From Strigamia acuminata (lineage: Eukaryota > Arthropoda > Chilopoda > Geophilomorpha > Linotaeniidae), in the NCBI GenBank assembly GCA_949358305.1, contig OX442322.1, forward strand, positions 186,001 to 250,000: a stretch of DNA of 64,000 bases, written 5' to 3'. A model generated the notes under the pieces. It ran no database searches. It was not told the origin of the DNA and worked only from the letters and a program-made list of their open reading frames with translations. Of this stretch, positions 18,092-29,583 are shown piece after piece. The translations under genes and the position numbers were made by a program. How positions within the stretch are numbered: position 1 is the stretch's first letter; each line of letters opens with the position of its first letter.

Positions 18092-20588
18092 ATCCGGGGA
18101 TGAAGGAATTATCCAGCCCCCAGAAGTAGCTAATGCTGCGTCGGAATCTTTATTTATGGATGTAGATACTACATTGCTTGAAGCAGCCACTAGTCATAGC
18201 GGTGGTGTGAATGAAAATCTACACAAAATGACGGAACAATTACAAAATCTAACATTGTTTCCGCACAAGTGATACACGAAGAAATTCTGTAGACTCCGCC
18301 GACTCAACAGAGTCATAGGAGGCAATAACTTGCACAATATTGCTTTAGGTAATAATAAAGATGATCCTCGAATGAAGATCACGATTGGTGGGCTCACCTA
18401 TAATGCGCTCATGGATTCTGGGGCCACTCAATGTTACATTGGAGAACAGCTTTTGACGGAGACTCAAGCTCTACCTGAGTTCATACAGGAGGCACCCCGG
18501 AATATGATAGTCAACGCCGTCGGCGTAGCTCACAAGCCAGTCGGACAAATAACTTTGTGCGTGCAATAGGCTGACGAATTCACACTGATGAATTTCATCG
18601 TTTTAGCAAAACGAGTTTGTGGGTTGATAATTGGCCACAATTTTTTGCGACGGCAAAAAATCAATTTACACCCATTTCAACAAGTGTTCACTTGTGATAG
18701 TAAACCTAATTGGTCCGCTCCTTATGAATCGGAAGAAGCTAAGTTAGCTCTTGCTCCGTTAAATCAAATTACTTTCGATTTTTTAGAAGGACTAGCGTCT
18801 GCCATTGACTCAATTGAGTTAAATAATACTCCTATGTTATCATAAGATGAAAAATTAGTTGAAGACAGTGATTGCACTCCCGAGCAACAACTGGTGCTTC
18901 ACGAAGTGGTCAAGGCAATACCAAATGTATTTTGTGACCAAGTTGGGTGCACTAATGTGACCCAGCATTGCATCAAGTTTAAAGAAGGACACTCCCTTCC
19001 AAAAATGCAGTATAGAATGTACAACCCGGCAAAGAGAGCGATTATGTCCTAACTAAACTATTCCAAAAAGTATTTGAAATACTCCCATTGGTTGGGAGAT
19101 TCATAACACCAGTATAAATGCATTGCGACAAAACAGCAGGTAAAAATATGACATTCAGGGTAAACAAATCATTAAAATTACATCAGAAATGAAATCAGCA
19201 GGTAAAACTACACTAGATATGTTAGAATTAAAATTCCCAAACCAAAATTTTAACCCAAAACAAGACACTTTCAAAATCTTCACACAAGTCTAATGGAATC
19301 TGAAAACAGCATCATATTCAAAACACAACTGAACTAGAGACAAAATCTCCAAGTTGCTGGCAACAGTAACGCACCAGGATTGGTTGACTCAGTCATGTGA
19401 TTGTAGTCATCCCCAATGTGAATCTCCCAACCAATGGGAGTATTTCAAATACTTTTTGGAATAGAGTTTAGTTGCCGAACTAGAGCAGGATGGACTCATT
19501 GAAAAGGCCAAACGACCCTTTGTAAGTAATCCTGTCATTGTCGCAAAACCTGACGGTTCGTATAGGATCTGTATCGACTACAGGTGGTTGAATGCAATCA
19601 CGGAGATTGATGTAATTCAGATGCCTAGCATCAACCTATTATTGCATAATACAGGTCCTGCTAAGTACTTTACGTCTATTGATCTTGTCAAAGGTTATTA
19701 TCAGGTCGAAATGTGTGAGGAAGATTGTCCAAAGACGGCATTTTACACGCCAAATGGCCCGTACCAATTTGTGCGAATGCCGTTCGGCCTTTGCAATGCG
19801 CCTTGTACTTTCCAGCGACTGATGGAAGGCATTTTAGGCCCAGCTCTGCAAGACTACGCGTTAGTTTATTTGGATGATGTGATTGTATATTCGGATAATT
19901 GGGATGATCATCTCAAACATGTTCGAGACGTTTTAGAAAAGCTTAATCAAGCTAATGTGACAATCAATAAAGCAAAATCTCGCTTTGGGCGCACAGAACT
20001 AAAGTTCTTGGGCCATTGGATAAAGCCGGAAGGTTTATTCGGAGATCCGGATAAAATATCGGTCATTATGAAGTTTCCCACTCCCACGTGCGCTAAAGAC
20101 ATTCAGCGTTTTCATGGCATGACTAACTTCTTCAGGAAATTCGTTCCAAATCACGGAGTCATTGCCGTGCCATACACACGTATGATGAATGAGAAAACTC
20201 CATTTGAATGGGGAGATGAGCAGACAAAAGCTTTTAATAGAATTAAAGAGCTACTTTGTGGCGACTATTGTCTACACAAACCAGACATGACTGCCTTTTG
20301 TCGTCATAACTGACGCTTCACATGAAGGCTTAGGAGCCGTCCTCTGCCAAGACGTCGATATATTTGACGAAAAGAAGCAGAAAAACATTTCTGTAGCCAA
20401 ACCTGTAGCTTATGCAAGCAGGTTTTACGTGGAGCGGAGAAGCGCTACACAACGCCCAAACTCGAATGTCTCGCAGTCGTGTGGGTTATCGAACGATTTA
20501 GACCATATTTCGAATATGGTACGTTTACTTTAGAGTCAGATGCTGAAGCACTGAAATGGCTTCTGCTAACGCCTGAGCCATCCGGGAA
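18092..20588 (+). pseudogene. pol: Pol of element F (protease, RT, start of RNase H; broken)
   Basis: The protease region (LMDSGATQCYIGEQL near 18410), RT (YLDDVIVYSDNWDDH near 19870) and the start of RNase H (TDASHEGLGAVLC, ESDAEALKW) are recognisable. They are scattered over frames with several stops (for example 18270, 18569 and 18845). A MITE interrupts it at about 19056-19467, between the protease and RT regions. It is cut at about 20588. Integrase is absent. Confidence 0.88.
19056..19467. mobile_element. MITE, ~410 bp with ~47-bp terminal inverted repeats
   Basis: The ends read ACTATTCCAAAAAGTATTTG... and ...CAAATACTTTTTGGAATAGAGT, inverted over about 47 bp. The interior has no ORF. 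The pol sequence of F resumes on the far side, matching intact pol of B, so the insertion is well defined to within a few bases. A 3-bp TWA-type duplication (CTA/TTA, one change) is possible and would suit PIF/Harbinger, but the superfamily is not certain. Confidence 0.82.
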
Positions 20589-22770
20589 ACCAACACACTG
20601 TCTCCAATCGAAATGCTGTTCTCCTCGCTTCTTCTTTGTGCGTCTGCGTAATCTTTCGTTTTCTTTTTCTCTATCGCGTCCTTCGTTTTGACGTCCCGAT
20701 GCAGTTTGTCTTTCTGTTCCTTGGAGAATTTTATCGCGCATTTTCCTCTGCGTCATCACTTCGAAAGGAGTTACCCCCGTTGTCCGATGTGGTGTGCTGC
20801 GGTAGGCTTGTAGGAATTTCCCTAAACTTTTCTTCCAACTCTAATTTTCCACTCGTGCCGCTCGAAACGATTTTACAAAGCATTTGTTAAGCCTTTCGAC
20901 TTGCCCGTTGGCTTGAGGCCAGTATGGAGTGACCCTTCGATGACGTATTCCTAGGCCTTCCATAAACGTCCGAAACTCCGTCGATACGAACTGAGGTCCG
21001 TTGTTCGACGTAACGCTCTCCGGTAATCCCCAACCTTGAAAAACATGCTCGAGCCAGTCGATTATCTTTTCTGTTTTCGTTGATTTCAAAACTGCCGCTT
21101 CCGGCCACCGTGAATAATAATCCACGAGCACTATGATGGAATGGCCATCGTCAAAAGTCCTGCAGATGTCTATTGCTAAATCTCGCCAGGGACCTTTAGG
21201 TAGCACGGTGCTTCGAATTGGTTCAGCCTTTTCTGTCGCTCTTCCAAATTGACAAGCGTGGCACTGTTGAATCGCTGCCTTCACATGCTTGTCCATGCCC
21301 GGCCACCACACTTTCGCTCTTAAGCGCTGCTTGGTCCGCACGATTCCTTGGTGACCCTCGTGTGCAACAGCGATGACTTTCTTTCTCAGCTTTTCTGGCA
21401 TCACTATGTGAGTTCCTCGCAATAAAACTCCCGATTTTACCGTTAACTCTTGTCGAATTGGCTCAAAACGTTGTAATTTAGTTGTGAATTTTTTCTCTTT
21501 TCGCACGCAATCCACCAAACCGCTGATTTCCACATCGTCTCTCGACGCCAACTCCACCTCGTTGAGTGTCATCGCCTTTGGTATAGCACTTTCCAAAATG
21601 AAATGAACGTGTTTTTCCGTCTCTCCAACCATAGTCTTGCCTTCTCCCACCGGGAGCAACCGCGACAGCACGTCCGCTATGTTAGTTGAGCCCGGCTTGT
21701 GCCGAATCGAAAACTCAAACAGCTGCAGGCGCAACACCCACCGTTCAATTCGCGCCGATGGCTTGGACTTCACGGAATAGATGATTTCGAGCGCTTTGTG
21801 GTCGGTGATTAATTCAAATGCCAACCCAATCAGATAAACACGAAAGCGCTCACATCCCCACACTACCGCAAGTGCCTCTTTTTCTGTTTGGCTGTATCTC
21901 CTCTTAACTTGCGACAACGTTCGACTCGCATACGCAATTGGTTGGTTGTGACCGTCTGTCTGCCGTTGAACTAATACTGCCCCAAGTCCAACTGGTGACG
22001 CGTCTACAATCAACCTCGTTTGAGCATTCTTCTTGAAAAATGCTAATGTCTCCGCCCTACATAGTGCCTCCTTCAGCGAACAAAACGCCTTTTCTTGTGC
22101 CGCTCCCCACTCAAAGCTGCCATTCTTCCTCGTCACGACTCCCAATGGCTCTGCTAATGTGGCAAAGTCTTTAATACATCGACCGCAGTAGTTGACTAAA
22201 CCTAAGAAGTTGTGCACTTCCGTTTCTGTTTTGGGCGCACACGCATCTTTTACCGCCTTGATTTTCTGCTCTGCGACTGAAATCCCATGTTTGGAAATAA
22301 CATGCCCCAAGAAGTTTAACTTCGAGAGCCCGAAACAACACTTTTTCGCATTTAAAGTCAAACCATTTTGCTCTAAAACTTCCAAAACTTTCTCTAATCT
22401 GGCAACATGTTCGGGAATCGTCTTGCCATGAACGATAATGTCATCCAATGAGTTCTTTGTGCCCTCGCACTCCTCGAGAATCAGTTGAACTATCTGCTGG
22501 TACTCCTCGGGTGCTGAAGCAACCCCCGAAGAATAGCCGCTTAAACCGAAATAACCCTTGATGGGTAACAAATACCGTGTATTTTCGTGATTCCTCGCGA
22601 AGTCGGATTTGCAGATAACCCCATCTGCAGTTTAATTTGGTGATAACTTCAGCGCCGTCGATTTTTTCCAACACTTCTTCTATCGTGGGAAGTGGGTGTT
22701 GTCGACGCTTAACTGCTTGGTTGACCGCCCTCATATCTACGCAGATACGTATGGTGTTATCTGCTTTCAC
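20589..22770 (-). pseudogene. pol: Ty3/gypsy Pol of a different lineage (element C), RT-RNase H-integrase
   Basis: Reading on the minus strand: the RT start (ICVDMRAVNQAVKRRQHPLP) at 22770-22441, a frameshift near 22500-22571, then RT (SLDDIIVHG, in place of the usual YLDD), RNase H (LIVDASPVGLGAVL, TEKEALAVVWG, ITDHKAL), the integrase zinc segment (HEGHQGIVRTKQR ... CHACQ) and the core. The second catalytic Asp of integrase is Asn (TSNNGPQF); the Glu in ANGQVERLN remains. Gag, protease and LTRs are absent. The frameshift, altered residue and truncations show a dead copy. It resembles K02A2.6-type gypsy polyproteins and differs clearly from A and B. Confidence 0.88.
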
Positions 22771-22779
22771 TGCAAAAAA

Positions 22780-23165
22780 AGTGAGATTTCCTGTGTGGAA
22801 ATCTGTCTGGAAATGTAACGGAAAGATCTAATTTACATTGGTTTTCCATTACATTTCCACAACGTATAAATATCATCTTTCCATACAACTTTCCAGTACA
22901 TAAACAACTGTTTCCCACGTCGACTTTCCATAACATTTCCATACTGTTTAATTTAGTATTTCTATTAGATTTCCACACTCTTTCCATACTGTTTAAATGT
23001 AATATTTCTATTACATTTCCACACCATTTCCACACTGTATTGTGTTAAATTTCCATCATCTTTCCATGCTCTTTCCATACGTTTAAATGTAATATTTCCA
23101 TTACATTTCCACACCATTTCCATACTGTATTGTGTTAAATTTCCATCATCTTTCCACAATCGAAA
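22780..23165. repeat. TTTCCA-rich degenerate satellite, with a ~115-bp higher unit
   Basis: The words TTTCCA, CATTTCCA and TTTCCATAC recur throughout. The last part holds two near copies of a ~115-bp segment (TGTAATATTTC.ATTACATTTC ... TTAAATTTCCATCATCTTTCCA). Minus-strand ORFs rich in MEMVWKCNGN arise from the repeat. No gene. Confidence 0.75.
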
Positions 23166-23340
23166 TATGAAATTTATAAGCAATTTTTTTTTTACTTTTT
23201 TTTTCACTTTTTATTTAGTTTTTGTTGCCAGTTTTAGTTTTTGTTACTTTTAAAAAAAGAATTTACAAATGTATAATTTTTTAAAATTTTATTTCATTTT
23301 TATTAAAATATTTATTATACAAAAAAAAATATAAATGTTT
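23166..23340. other. AT-rich spacer
   Basis: T-rich low-complexity DNA; nothing else seen. Confidence 0.5.
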
Positions 23341-24001
23341 TCTTGATAAGTAGATTTCCTATCAAATCTGCTTACAGGTGCCGAGGTGGTTTTCTAAAAA
23401 AATGCACATATGTTTATTTTATGTTCTATAAAAACAATAAAAAAATATATATTTGCTTACTTATAATGTTTTATTTTGCAAGTAGTTTCTTTCTGTCAGA
23501 AAGTTGTCTTCATTGTCACTTCCAGCTGAAAATATAGCAATTTAAATCATTAATAAATTTTTTGGGTTGCTTAACAAGTAAAATCCCTACTTGAATTTGA
23601 TCTGCTTCGAAGTGGGCTGACTTTCTAAAAAAAAAAAAAAAAAGATAGTTTCATGTTGTATAAAAAATTAAAAATCAAATTTGAAATTTGCTTACTCTAG
23701 CTTTATCCACATTTCTTGAATTCTTATACTTACTGTGCTGACCTGCGCCTGAAAAAGTATTGAAGTTATTTTTATTACGATGACTTACCTCCTGTTCTTC
23801 ATCTTCATCAGAACTGTTGCTGCCATTCTATAAAAAAATAATTTCATAGATTTAATTGCAATTTTTAATGTAAGCCCATACAAATCTATTATTTGCTCCT
23901 CGGCGTTTAGCTGAGGTTACTGTATTTGATTTCCTCCGCCTATTTTTCTGGCTTCCATGTTGAAGAGCATCCAAAATCGCTTCATTATCCAGAAAATCCA
24001 T
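23341..24001 (-). CDS. Possible small-exon gene (unknown product)
   Basis: On the minus strand an ATG at 24001 in good context (ACCATGG) opens MDFLDNEAILDALQHGSQKN, then RRRKSNTV..KRRGANN (basic, NLS-like). It is preceded by an acceptor-like TTTTTATTTGGTTTAG and has a possible donor GTATGG near 23890. Downstream are short segments bounded by good splice signals: TTTTTTATAG before NGSNSSDEDEEQE then GTAAGT (near 23840-23790); TTTTTCAG before a short piece ending in GTAAGT; ATATTTTCAG before AGSDNEDNFLTERNYL (near 23525); TTTTTTAG before KTTSAPVSRFDRKS (near 23390). No family recognised. It may be a host gene or the 5' part of a transposase gene. Confidence 0.3.
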
Positions 24002-25160
24002 GGTAGATATTTTAGAATCTAAACCAAATAAAAATTTAATTATTTTATCTGTGCACAGGTAAAATGAAAACTGTTTAAGTGAAAAAAGATTCAAAAAAAG
24101 TACGAGAAAAAAGTACGCTCATGCCGAGGCCGCGCCAATAAACGCGGCATTGAAGGACAACAATCACCGTAGGAGTCCGGCAGGAAAGCCGCAGCTCGTG
24201 CCCCGGAATACTTTTTAACGGTTTAATTAGTTTGAATTGTTAATTTAACATTTTAGCTCGGTTAGATTAGATTCAACATTGTGTTTTGTGAGTTTCGCTT
24301 TGTAATGCAAAGTTTATTTTAAGTTTTTCGGTATCCTAGGTCGGACTCTATGGAAGTCCCAGAGTTCCATTTTGCAGCTATTTTATTCACAATTGATACA
24401 ATGGCGGAGAGCCCGTGCGACGACTTTTAACCGCGTGTTTGTAAACTCAAATACAAAATAATTCGGTTTTTAACCGAATTATTTATGATATAGCACAAAT
24501 TAAAATTGTTATATTATTTTATATACACTTTTGGAGAAAGATTGTGCACACGTAAAATAAAAACGGTTTTCAAATGTTTGATTTAAAAACCGAATAATTC
24601 GGTTTTTAACCGAATTATTTATGATATAGCACAAATTAAAATTGTTATATTATTTTATATACACTTTTGGAGAAAGATTGTGCACACGTAAAATAAAAAC
24701 GGTTTTCAAATGTTTGATTTAAAAACCGTTTTCATTATTTAATTGTAGCATATTTTCTTTTAAAAACTATGCCCCAGAATTAAAATAGACAATTGAAAAT
24801 CATCTACTTTGAATATTTTACCTTTAATGAATTTAACAACTTGTTCGAAAGTTTTGAACCACGCGGTCGACCTCGATGGGGTTAGGGATGCCGGAAGTGC
24901 TTCAGCTTCTTAGTCATCGAATAGTTTGATTTACATCCACCAATCCTGATGACTTGCGCATCACGTGTAGGTTTTGAAAACCAATGAACATGCTCAAACC
25001 ACAAGATAAATACAACAGTAACACCGCAACATCTAACCAAACCTATTGTTTTGTTCAAATTTTTATTTTATTAAAAATGGCGTTATGAAGCTCTGACCTG
25101 TTCCTAGTAATGTACAAGTAGAAGCATGGATTTTCATCCGGTGTTTAATCTTTTGGAACA
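24002..25160. other. Intergenic, CpG-containing stretch and repeats
   Basis: No ORF supported. A GC-richer patch at about 24110-24220, next to the possible minus-strand gene, could be its promoter or 5' UTR. A tandem duplication lies at 24457-24728 (separate entry). Confidence 0.4.
24457..24728. repeat. Tandem duplication, 136-bp unit x 2
   Basis: Two seemingly identical 136-bp units, each containing ATTTATGATATAGCACAAAT and TTGTGCACACGTAAAATAAA. The junctions carry the palindrome AATTCGGTTTTTAACCGAATT, and AAACCGTTTTC/AAAACGGTTTT words mark the ends. Near-identity suggests a recent duplication. Confidence 0.85.
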
Positions 25161-25937
25161 ATTTTACTTTACTGGCCACCTCTCAGATCATCTCCAAAAT
25201 TTGGATATAGGGGTATTCTAGGGTGAAAAAACGAATGGCGTTGACGGTTTTTGGGGCAAACGGAAGCGGAAGCGGAAAACAGCAGATTAACGACCAGTGA
25301 TGGCCATCAAATGTTTACTTTCTCATTTTTATAACCCTAATTTCATTGTTAGCTGTCAGTCAATCTCTCCCCAGCATTGTTACGCACGTGCGCTCTTATT
25401 GTCAGCCATCTTTATTTTTATACCAGTTTTCCACCTGATTTTACACGATTTGTTCAGTTTCATCATCCATACACTTAAAAGAGGTTTCCATTTTATCCCA
25501 GGTTTGTACCCTCGTTTTTCTACCTTCGTTTTGGGGTCACCTAATCTACTAGAAACCACGCCCCTAGTTTTAACCTCACCTAACCTAACCTCACCTAACC
25601 TAACCTCACCTAACCTAACCTCACCTCACCTCACCTAACCTAACCTCACCTCACCTAACCTAACCTCACCTAACCTAACCTAACCTAACCTAACCTCACC
25701 TAACCTAACCTAACCCACGACACAACAACAACATAAAGGACAACAACAACAATGGGCCATATAATTCCAATGCTTAACCTAACCTCACCAGTATAAACAA
25801 ACTACTAATAAACTCTTGATTTTCGCTTCCGCTTTCGTTTGCCCCAAAAACCGTCAACGCCATTTGTTTTTTCACCCTTCAATACCCCTAAATCCATATT
25901 TTGGGGATGATCTGAGAGGTGGCCAGTAAAGTAAAAT
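25161..25937. mobile_element. Non-autonomous inverted-repeat element (~780 bp) with telomere-like repeats inside
   Basis: The left end (ATTTTACTTTACTGGCCACC, through GGCGTTGACGGTTTTTGGGG to about 25270) is repeated inverted at about 25825-25937 (...GGCCAGTAAAGTAAAAT). Arms are about 110 bp with a few differences. The interior has no intact gene and contains the CCTAACC/CCTCACC array. It fits a MITE-type DNA element; the target duplication is unclear. Confidence 0.75.
25570..25715. repeat. Telomere-like CCTAA/CCTCA array (interstitial)
   Basis: About 145 bp of CCTAA units mixed with CCTCA variants (TTAGG and TGAGG on the other strand). TTAGG is the common insect telomere unit. It is flanked by unique sequence within an inverted-repeat element, so it is not a chromosome end. 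Confidence 0.85.
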
Positions 25938-26809
25938 TATACCAATCTTTTTTTCCAGAAGATAAAAAAAAATATCTTAATTCAACAAACCGCAATTATT
26001 ATTACTATTATTGTACGAATGTTGTAGTTAGATGAGCGAATTTTGAATGTTGTAGGCGTTATCGAAAGAGAAAATGTGGAGCAATCTGAGAAAAAGTTTT
26101 AATTTTAAAGTTTTTATTTTTGAAAAATTATGTTTTATTGGTCGCAAAAGATGATCCCTCGGTTCTTCGCAGCGTCATATCCAAACACTGGTTGGATTTA
26201 ATTTAATTCAGTGCCAGTAATTTGAGTGCATTCCGACAACAAGAAGGTGATTCTAATCATATTAAAAGTTGGAGTGAGTTTACGTAGTACGGTATATAAT
26301 TGGAAAAAATTATTTCGAGTAAATGTGATCTTTAATCGACAGCAAGTTCGTTTACCTGTTACGGCGCAACGCACTCATGAGTGTGTTGAGTTTGTTGCAT
26401 CGGTATTTTATTCCTTTTCTACGCCAACAAATTTGGTCGGTCACTTGAGAAATAATTTATGCCAAAATCTCGATAAAATTTTTTTATAAATTCCACAATG
26501 TTTATAAGTTAATGTCAATTTTTCAGGTTTCGCGTGCGCGAAATTCCACCGAATGCGAATTTGGACTAAAAGGAGCCTCGCTTTATTATTTTATTTATTT
26601 TCATTATTTATTTTTTATTTTATTCAACAATATAAGTGAATAAATAGCTCTCTGTTTTTGTATATTAGTGTGTATGTAAAGTCAGTCGTAGAGGTAAATA
26701 AAACGTGAATACAAGCAATGATTCATGTTTAAACCAACATTTCGTAAACTTTTTCATCAATTTAATTTAATGCGGAGACGCCGCCACAAGTTCCTCCAGA
26801 TAAAACATA
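25938..26809. other. AT-rich stretch, no confident gene
   Basis: An 87-codon open stretch at 26226-26489 has no recognisable features. TTATTTCGAGTAAATGTGATC at about 26310 recurs at about 26815 and, inverted, near 36575, so part of this stretch is related to the ends of element G. Confidence 0.45.
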
Positions 26810-26891
26810 AAATTATTTCGAGTAAATGTGATCAACGGTTGACAGCAAGTACGTTCACCCGTTAAGACTATCGCAACAAGTTTTTCGACGA

Positions 26892-28771
26892 TGTGACAAA
26901 TTAATATGGCTATAAATGCCTATTGTGCCATTATGACGGTAATTTTACTGTATTTGCTTGTAAAACTGATAAGAGTCCTGAATAAAGTTATTTATGATGT
27001 TTCAGAAGCAAAGTTGTTATATTAATAAATATTAATTAACATTACTTCGTGATATCAAAGTATCACGGCCAAAAATACAAGATTTCGTCTGCTAAAACAG
27101 CATTCGTCAATGCGGTATGTCGCCACTAGAAGGCGCTATCGCAAATCAGCGGTAAATTCGAAATACGGAATTAAATGAATAACACTCAATATATTAAATA
27201 AGTATTTAATATATTGGTTTAGATTATTTAACTTGACAATAATATAAAGTTATATTATTGTATTGAAAGATTGGAAGAAAGAATTGGTCACATTCTTGGA
27301 AATGTGACCATGCGGATTAAAGGATTAAAATGTGTAACTTGGGAATGTGTCCCCGGTATCCATTTCCGGTCCTGAGTATCCAGATCCGGTTTTGCTAAAG
27401 GATTAGCATAATCTGAAGTTGCATCCCCGTATCCACTTCCTGCGGTACGAGATTGGTGGAACTTAATCCCACCAAGTATAAAACTCCCTGACAACAGGAA
27501 GTTAGTTAGTTCTTGATTTCTGGTTATTTGGTATGTTCCGCATGTCAAATAACTGTTTCTTACTCAGGGCATGGGCCTACCGGTCCATGCATAGCATGGC
27601 TCTGCTGAGCCATGCAACCCCCGTCAACTGAAGGCGAAGTTCGGACTGTTAATGTTTCCGTCAAACGGTCTTGCCGAGGAGAAAGCCTCCCGCATAAGTA
27701 TCCTCGTGGTCGGACAATAGAATCACGTGTGATACCAAAGTATTTAGTAACCGTTAGTAGCACTGTTACTGAAAGAGATTGACTCCATCACTTGATGGTG
27801 CCAAAGCAGTCTGCATGCAAAACATGCAGTTACCGCCAGTAGCACTATGTGTTTGGGAAAGTTATATCTCTTCGGTGATGGTGCCAAAGCAGTCTACTTA
27901 TGAGTAGTATCTCGGGTGATTAATTCTGTTGTGCAGAACTGCGGGCTATATCCCCCTGAATACCAGTGCCGTCTCTCACCGCACTGTTATTTAGGGCACG
28001 CGCGATACTGTTCTGCTCGGCAAGGCGAACTTTGACGGCAATTGTGTGTTGCGATGTTTAACCTTTATTATATTTTGTAGTTGATAAATACACCTTAATT
28101 GTTTAAACTTGGCAACAAGTTAACAACCGAAGTAAGTCACGAGACTTATTTCACTGTATGACGAATCAAATTCGTAACAATAAATTGAATACAATTTATT
28201 GAGTTAATTTATTAAACTCACAACATCGCGAATTAAATATAATTCGCAAGCGGAACCTTGGCGAATAAATGACTTCATTTATTCATTACCAATTTCCAAC
28301 CCTAGTTGTGGCGGTGCACATGAGTCAACCGCACCTCTCGGATCGAACCAAGAAGCATTACACGGACCATTACACGATACGGACCTGGAACGCGAACGAA
28401 GCAGTTCCACGATTACGAAGCGCCGACGGAAGCCGCGAGGACACAGCCAGCCCGGCTATCGCAGACGACATCTATAACTCGGTCGAGCGGGCGTTTTGCC
28501 GTTCCCGAACCCCGGATCACCAATAACCGTAATCATATTATTTCAGGGCTGTTTTACAGCCAATTTCATGTATAGTTTAACTTGTATTTAACTTGCCAAA
28601 TGTCGGCATTAGTCATTTGTATAACTTTAGATTTGTTTATATTGTTTGATAACAATAAATGTCTTGTTTTGATAACTCTGTTGTATTTATTTATCTCGTT
28701 ACTATTCACTAATTCACGCGACTTATACCCGGTACTATCATGCGATAGGAGTTGTGGTCGTCACCGTCACA
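26892..28771 (+). repeat. Element D 5' LTR
   Basis: 1880 bp, TG...CA ends. It contains a repeated module: GATGGTGCCAAAGCAGTCT occurs twice (near 27797 and 27877), each after a TAGCACT(G/A) block, spaced about 80 bp. Confidence 0.93.
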
Positions 28772-28773
28772 CG

Positions 28774-28791
28774 TGGAGGTCCCACCGAGAT
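28774..28791 (+). promoter_or_regulatory. Element D primer binding site, tRNA-Gln type
   Basis: TGGAGGTCCCACCGAGAT, 2 nt after the LTR. It complements the 3' end of tRNA-Gln (ATCTCGGTGGGACCTCCA), as known from metazoan tRNAs. Confidence 0.82.
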
Positions 28792-29583
28792 AGGTTGCAA
28801 AGTTTAAATTTACCGAATTTAAATAAAAGTGAAAATTGAGATAAATAAAGAGTATAACATTTCAAAACATTTTATATGTCTCTGCTTTTGCGAAGTAGGG
28901 AATCCTCTTTAAGAACGTTGGGATTCGTGAGAACTCTAACATTAAAGGGAAAGTTTCGTTGTGTTGAAAAAACACTTAAAATCGAAGTAAAATTAATTTT
29001 AATTTTCACGAAACAAGGCTTGGTAAAATTCCAATGTTAGTTGAATATTTTCGTAAGAAATATCCAATCAGTAACGAGATTGACCAGGCCAAAGTGCGGA
29101 CGTAGTAGAAAACTACTAAAATAAAGGATTAGTTTCCATTTTATCATTGGATAAAATAACTTTCCACCAATAAAGTGTCGAGGGATTAAAGGATTATCGA
29201 TCCTCGATGCCACGCGGATCCAGACTACAGACGACCATTCGTATCCAGACCAGACCTGCAGACACGTGCTCCAGTAGCCATCTTGACCACGCCGTCCCGT
29301 TCAGTCCCGATTCGAATTTTCCACGCCGTAAACCAGCTAAAGTTAAGTGTATTTCATCTATTATTTTAACAAATAGTTTAAAGCGCCTTCTCACCCGACG
29401 CTAGTTTACTTGTAGTAGGATTCATTTGATTGTTTAAAATTTATCGATAGTTTAACACGTTTACCCAGCACGTGGAGTTTAAGCTTAACCTTATCGAAGT
29501 GTATTGTTATTTTGAAGTGTATTTTTTTTTTATATAAAGTGTGTTATCGTTCTTTAGTAATAAAGAATTTAAAAACTTTTATC
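28792..29583 (+). other. Element D leader (5' UTR)
   Basis: About 800 bp without a supported ORF, between primer site and gag. The phrase GTAGTAGAAAACTACTAA forms a short palindrome near 29103-29120 and recurs after gag near 32090. Confidence 0.5.

Larger units (their letters stand above)
15328..20588 (+). mobile_element. Decayed Ty3/gypsy element F (same family as B and E), truncated
   Basis: Contains the last ~70 bp of a B/E-type LTR (to 15400), a primer site at 15403-15420, leader, broken gag and broken pol through part of RNase H. It ends abruptly at about 20588 against minus-strand element C. The 5' truncation inside the LTR, many stops and a MITE insertion mark it as older than E and B. 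Confidence 0.88.

Noticed and set aside
25570-25715. Chromosome end
   Set aside because: Short, mixed with CCTCA variants, and flanked on both sides by unique sequence and inverted arms.
26226-26489. 87-residue ORF
   Set aside because: No motif, overlaps a sequence related to the ends of element G.
28774-28791. tRNA-Gln gene fragment
   Set aside because: Only 18 nt in antisense directly after an LTR; it is a primer binding site.
28269-28839. 85-residue ORFs in both LTRs of element D
   Set aside because: Part of U3-R-U5 sequence; identical only because the LTRs are identical. No domain seen.
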